Source: Ramlibacter pallidus
Lineage (GTDB): Bacteria; Pseudomonadota; Gammaproteobacteria; Burkholderiales; Burkholderiaceae_C
Length of the DNA: 64,000 nt
Assembly (NCBI RefSeq): GCF_015070875.1
Contig: NZ_JADDIV010000002.1
Span: 682,001-746,000 of the forward strand
Direction: 5' to 3'
Shown here: positions 62,685 through 64,000 of the stretch, in pieces
How positions within the stretch are numbered: the stretch's first letter is position 1
How the letters are laid out: each line of letters starts with the position of its first letter
Notes under the pieces: model-generated
Seen by the model: the letters and a program-made list of their open reading frames with translations, nothing else
Databases searched by the model: none
Told to the model about the DNA's origin: nothing
Program-made: the position numbers and the translations under genes

Positions 62685-63385
62685 GCTTGTCTCCTCTTGG
62701 GGGTTCGGGTGGCAGTGGATGGGGCCGGCACCAGCACGGCGGCGGTGCCGGCGCTGATGAAGTCGACCAGCAGCGGGCCGGCGCCGGCATCGGCCGTGCG
62801 GTTCTGCCGGCGCGAAAGGCGTTCGACGCGGTCGTCGCTGATGTGGTGGAGCAGGGCGCCGACGGCGAACTGGTAGGCCCAGGCGGCGGCGGCGCGCGTG
62901 CTGCCGGGGCAGGCGGCATGCAGCGCGTCGATGAAGGCGTGCGCCATCGGGTCGAAGTGCTCCTCGAGCACCTGCGCCGCTTCGGGCGTGCGGTAGAACA
63001 GTTCGCGCGCCACCAGCTGGGCGTAGTACTCGCCCTCCTCGCTGGCGCGCAGGCGCAGCACCGGCGCGACGAAGGCTTCGACCACGCGCTTGAGCATCCG
63101 CGGCCCGGGCGTGCCTTCGCGCGCCACGGCCAGCAGGGCCAGGCGCTCGTCGACGGTGCTGCGCCAGTGGTCGAAGATGGCCTGGAAGAGTTCGTGCTTC
63201 TGGCCGTGGTAGTAGCTCACCAGCGCCAGCGGCACGCCCGCTTCCTCGGCGATCTGCCGGATCGACACCGCGCGGTAGCCGTGCTGCGCGAACAGCTTCT
63301 CGGCCGCCAGCAGGATGGCCTGCTGCCGGTCGGGCCGCTCGGAACGGTCGACGGCGCGGCGGGCGGTGCGGGGGCCGGGGTCCAT
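62681..63385 (-). CDS. TetR/AcrR family regulator of the TRAP operon
   Basis: 234 residues. N-terminal HTH AILLAAEKLFAQHGYRAVSIRQIAEEAGV is clear; the C-terminus matches TetR_C-type ligand domains (CecR/TetR_C_7-like). It overlaps the start of the binding-protein gene by four bases, so regulator and transporter are on one transcript. A palindrome lies ten bases upstream of its start. The inducer is probably the imported compound or its breakdown product. Confidence 0.92.
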   Translation of the reverse strand: MDPGPRTARRAVDRSERPDRQQAILLAAEKLFAQHGYRAVSIRQIAEEAGVPLALVSYYHGQKHELFQAIFDHWRSTVDERLALLAVAREGTPGPRMLKRVVEAFVAPVLRLRASEEGEYYAQLVARELFYRTPEAAQVLEEHFDPMAHAFIDALHAACPGSTRAAAAWAYQFAVGALLHHISDDRVERLSRRQNRTADAGAGPLLVDFISAGTAAVLVPAPSTATRTPKRRQA

Positions 63386-63394
63386 GGCGCCGGA

Positions 63395-63410
63395 TTGAAC
63401 GCCTGTTCAA
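63395..63410. promoter_or_regulatory. Probable TetR operator between the TRAP operon and acetoacetyl-CoA synthetase
   Basis: TTGAACGCCTGTTCAA, a perfect palindrome with a four-base centre. It lies ten bases from the tetR start and 63 bases from the divergent synthetase start, so the regulator could control both directions. Confidence 0.65.
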
Positions 63411-63472
63411 GAAAGTTGGACATGCATGCAAACCCTGAGACGCCCAGCCGGCCGCTGCAATAACCTCCGCGC

Positions 63473-64000
63473 ATGACCCCGCCCTACGTCCCCCGGATCC
63501 GCCTGTACCAGGACTGGCTGCGCGACCATCGCGGCCTGCGGTTCGACAGCTACGAGGCGCTGCGGCAATGGTCCATCGACGACCTGCCGGGCTTCTGGCA
63601 GAGCATCTGGGATCACTTCGACCTGCAATCGCCGACGCCGCACACGGCCGTGCTGGCCGAGGAGAAGATGCCCGGCGCCCGCTGGTTCGAAGGCGCGCAG
63701 GTGAATTACGCGCAGCAGGTGCTGCGCCACGTGCAGCCGGCGCACGCCGCCGGCTTCCCGGCGATCATCAGTCGCAACGAGCTGGGGGAACACCGCGAGC
63801 TGTCCTGGCCCGAGCTGCGGCGGCAGGTCGCGTCGCTGGCGCTGCACCTGCAGGCGCAGGGCCTGCAGCCCGGCGACCGCGTGGCGGCCTACCTGCCGAA
63901 CATCCCGGAGGCGATGGTTGCCTTCCTGGCCGTGGTCAGCCTCGGTGGCGTCTGGAGCATCTGCGCGCCGGACATGGGGACGCACGCGGTGCTCGATCGC
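63473..64000 (+). CDS. Acetoacetyl-CoA synthetase, N-terminal part (cut by window edge)
   Basis: The frame is open to the right edge; 176 residues are visible. The sequence PYVPRIRLYQDWLRDHRGLRF, ARWFEGAQVNYAQQVL and GDRVAAYLPNIPEAMVAFLAVVSLGGVWSICAPDMG matches acetoacetate-CoA ligases of the acyl-CoA synthetase superfamily. The AMP-binding core lies outside the window. It would activate acetoacetate, the product of the fumarylacetoacetase encoded in the divergent operon. Confidence 0.88.
   Translation, partial: MTPPYVPRIRLYQDWLRDHRGLRFDSYEALRQWSIDDLPGFWQSIWDHFDLQSPTPHTAVLAEEKMPGARWFEGAQVNYAQQVLRHVQPAHAAGFPAIISRNELGEHRELSWPELRRQVASLALHLQAQGLQPGDRVAAYLPNIPEAMVAFLAVVSLGGVWSICAPDMGTHAVLDR

Overview
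The window looks like chromosomal DNA of a high-GC betaproteobacterium, most likely Burkholderiales, family Comamonadaceae (Ramlibacter/Variovorax-like). This is inferred from very GC-rich coding DNA, the order mnmG-rsmG-LysE-parA-hydrolase-parB, minCDE, and many solute-binding-protein transporters (one branched-chain-amino-acid-type ABC system and one TRAP system). No phage, transposase, CRISPR, tRNA or rRNA gene was seen. Coding is dense on both strands, and only one gene-free stretch exceeds 300 bases (9664-10099).

Layout. 1-2.2 kb: end of a hybrid sensor kinase, then an AhpD-like / XRE / DEDDh exonuclease operon. 2.25-7.8 kb: a DUF1800-DUF1501 export pair, a glycine-zipper protein and a repeat-containing NHL lipoprotein. 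7.9-11.5 kb: an L,D-transpeptidase, a YhhS-like MFS exporter, a gene-free stretch with DnaA-box-like sites, NnrU and small proteins. 11.6-16.5 kb: a lipoprotein that fuses a Cu/Zn-SOD domain to a beta-propeller, a PQQ-type sugar dehydrogenase, an SDR and small hydrophilic proteins. 16.5-18.4 kb: minCDE. 18.5-23.4 kb: UdgX with its DUF4130 partner, and ybhP-clsB-ybhN. 23.5-29.4 kb: an envelope/metal-stress island (PagL, small exported proteins, Spy/CpxP-like, CueR-CopZ//CopA, hemerythrin). 29.4-33.5 kb: old yellow enzyme, GST, AsmA, transglutaminase. 33.5-42.2 kb: an apparent catabolic locus with a class II aldolase, a diiron-oxygenase-like HD protein and an AraC regulator, facing a five-gene ABC importer plus an aldehyde dehydrogenase. 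42.3-49.2 kb: FMN reductase, mnmG, rsmG, LysE, parA, parB with three parS sites. 49.5-55.8 kb: mixed metabolism (D-lactate-type dehydrogenase, PduO-type adenosyltransferase, thioesterase, uracil/xanthine permease, hydrolase). 55.9-63.4 kb: two TetR regulators with visible operators and a TRAP/SMP-30/cyclase/fumarylacetoacetase operon, divergent from a truncated acetoacetyl-CoA synthetase at the right edge.

How the genes fit together. The parAB/parS/mnmG/rsmG block is the usual origin-proximal segregation locus, so the DnaA-box-like cluster 34 kb away is an origin candidate. Copper handling is one divergent CueR regulon with two near-identical operators. The 33.5-42.2 kb locus looks like an import-and-oxidise pathway of unknown substrate and is the best candidate for an undescribed system. 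The right-hand TRAP operon ends in fumarylacetoacetase, whose product acetoacetate is the substrate of the divergent synthetase. Several genes share an upstream motif (TCCTAC or TCTTAC) always in the orientation of the downstream gene, which suggests a common promoter class. Products were assigned by reading translations and motifs, with no database search.
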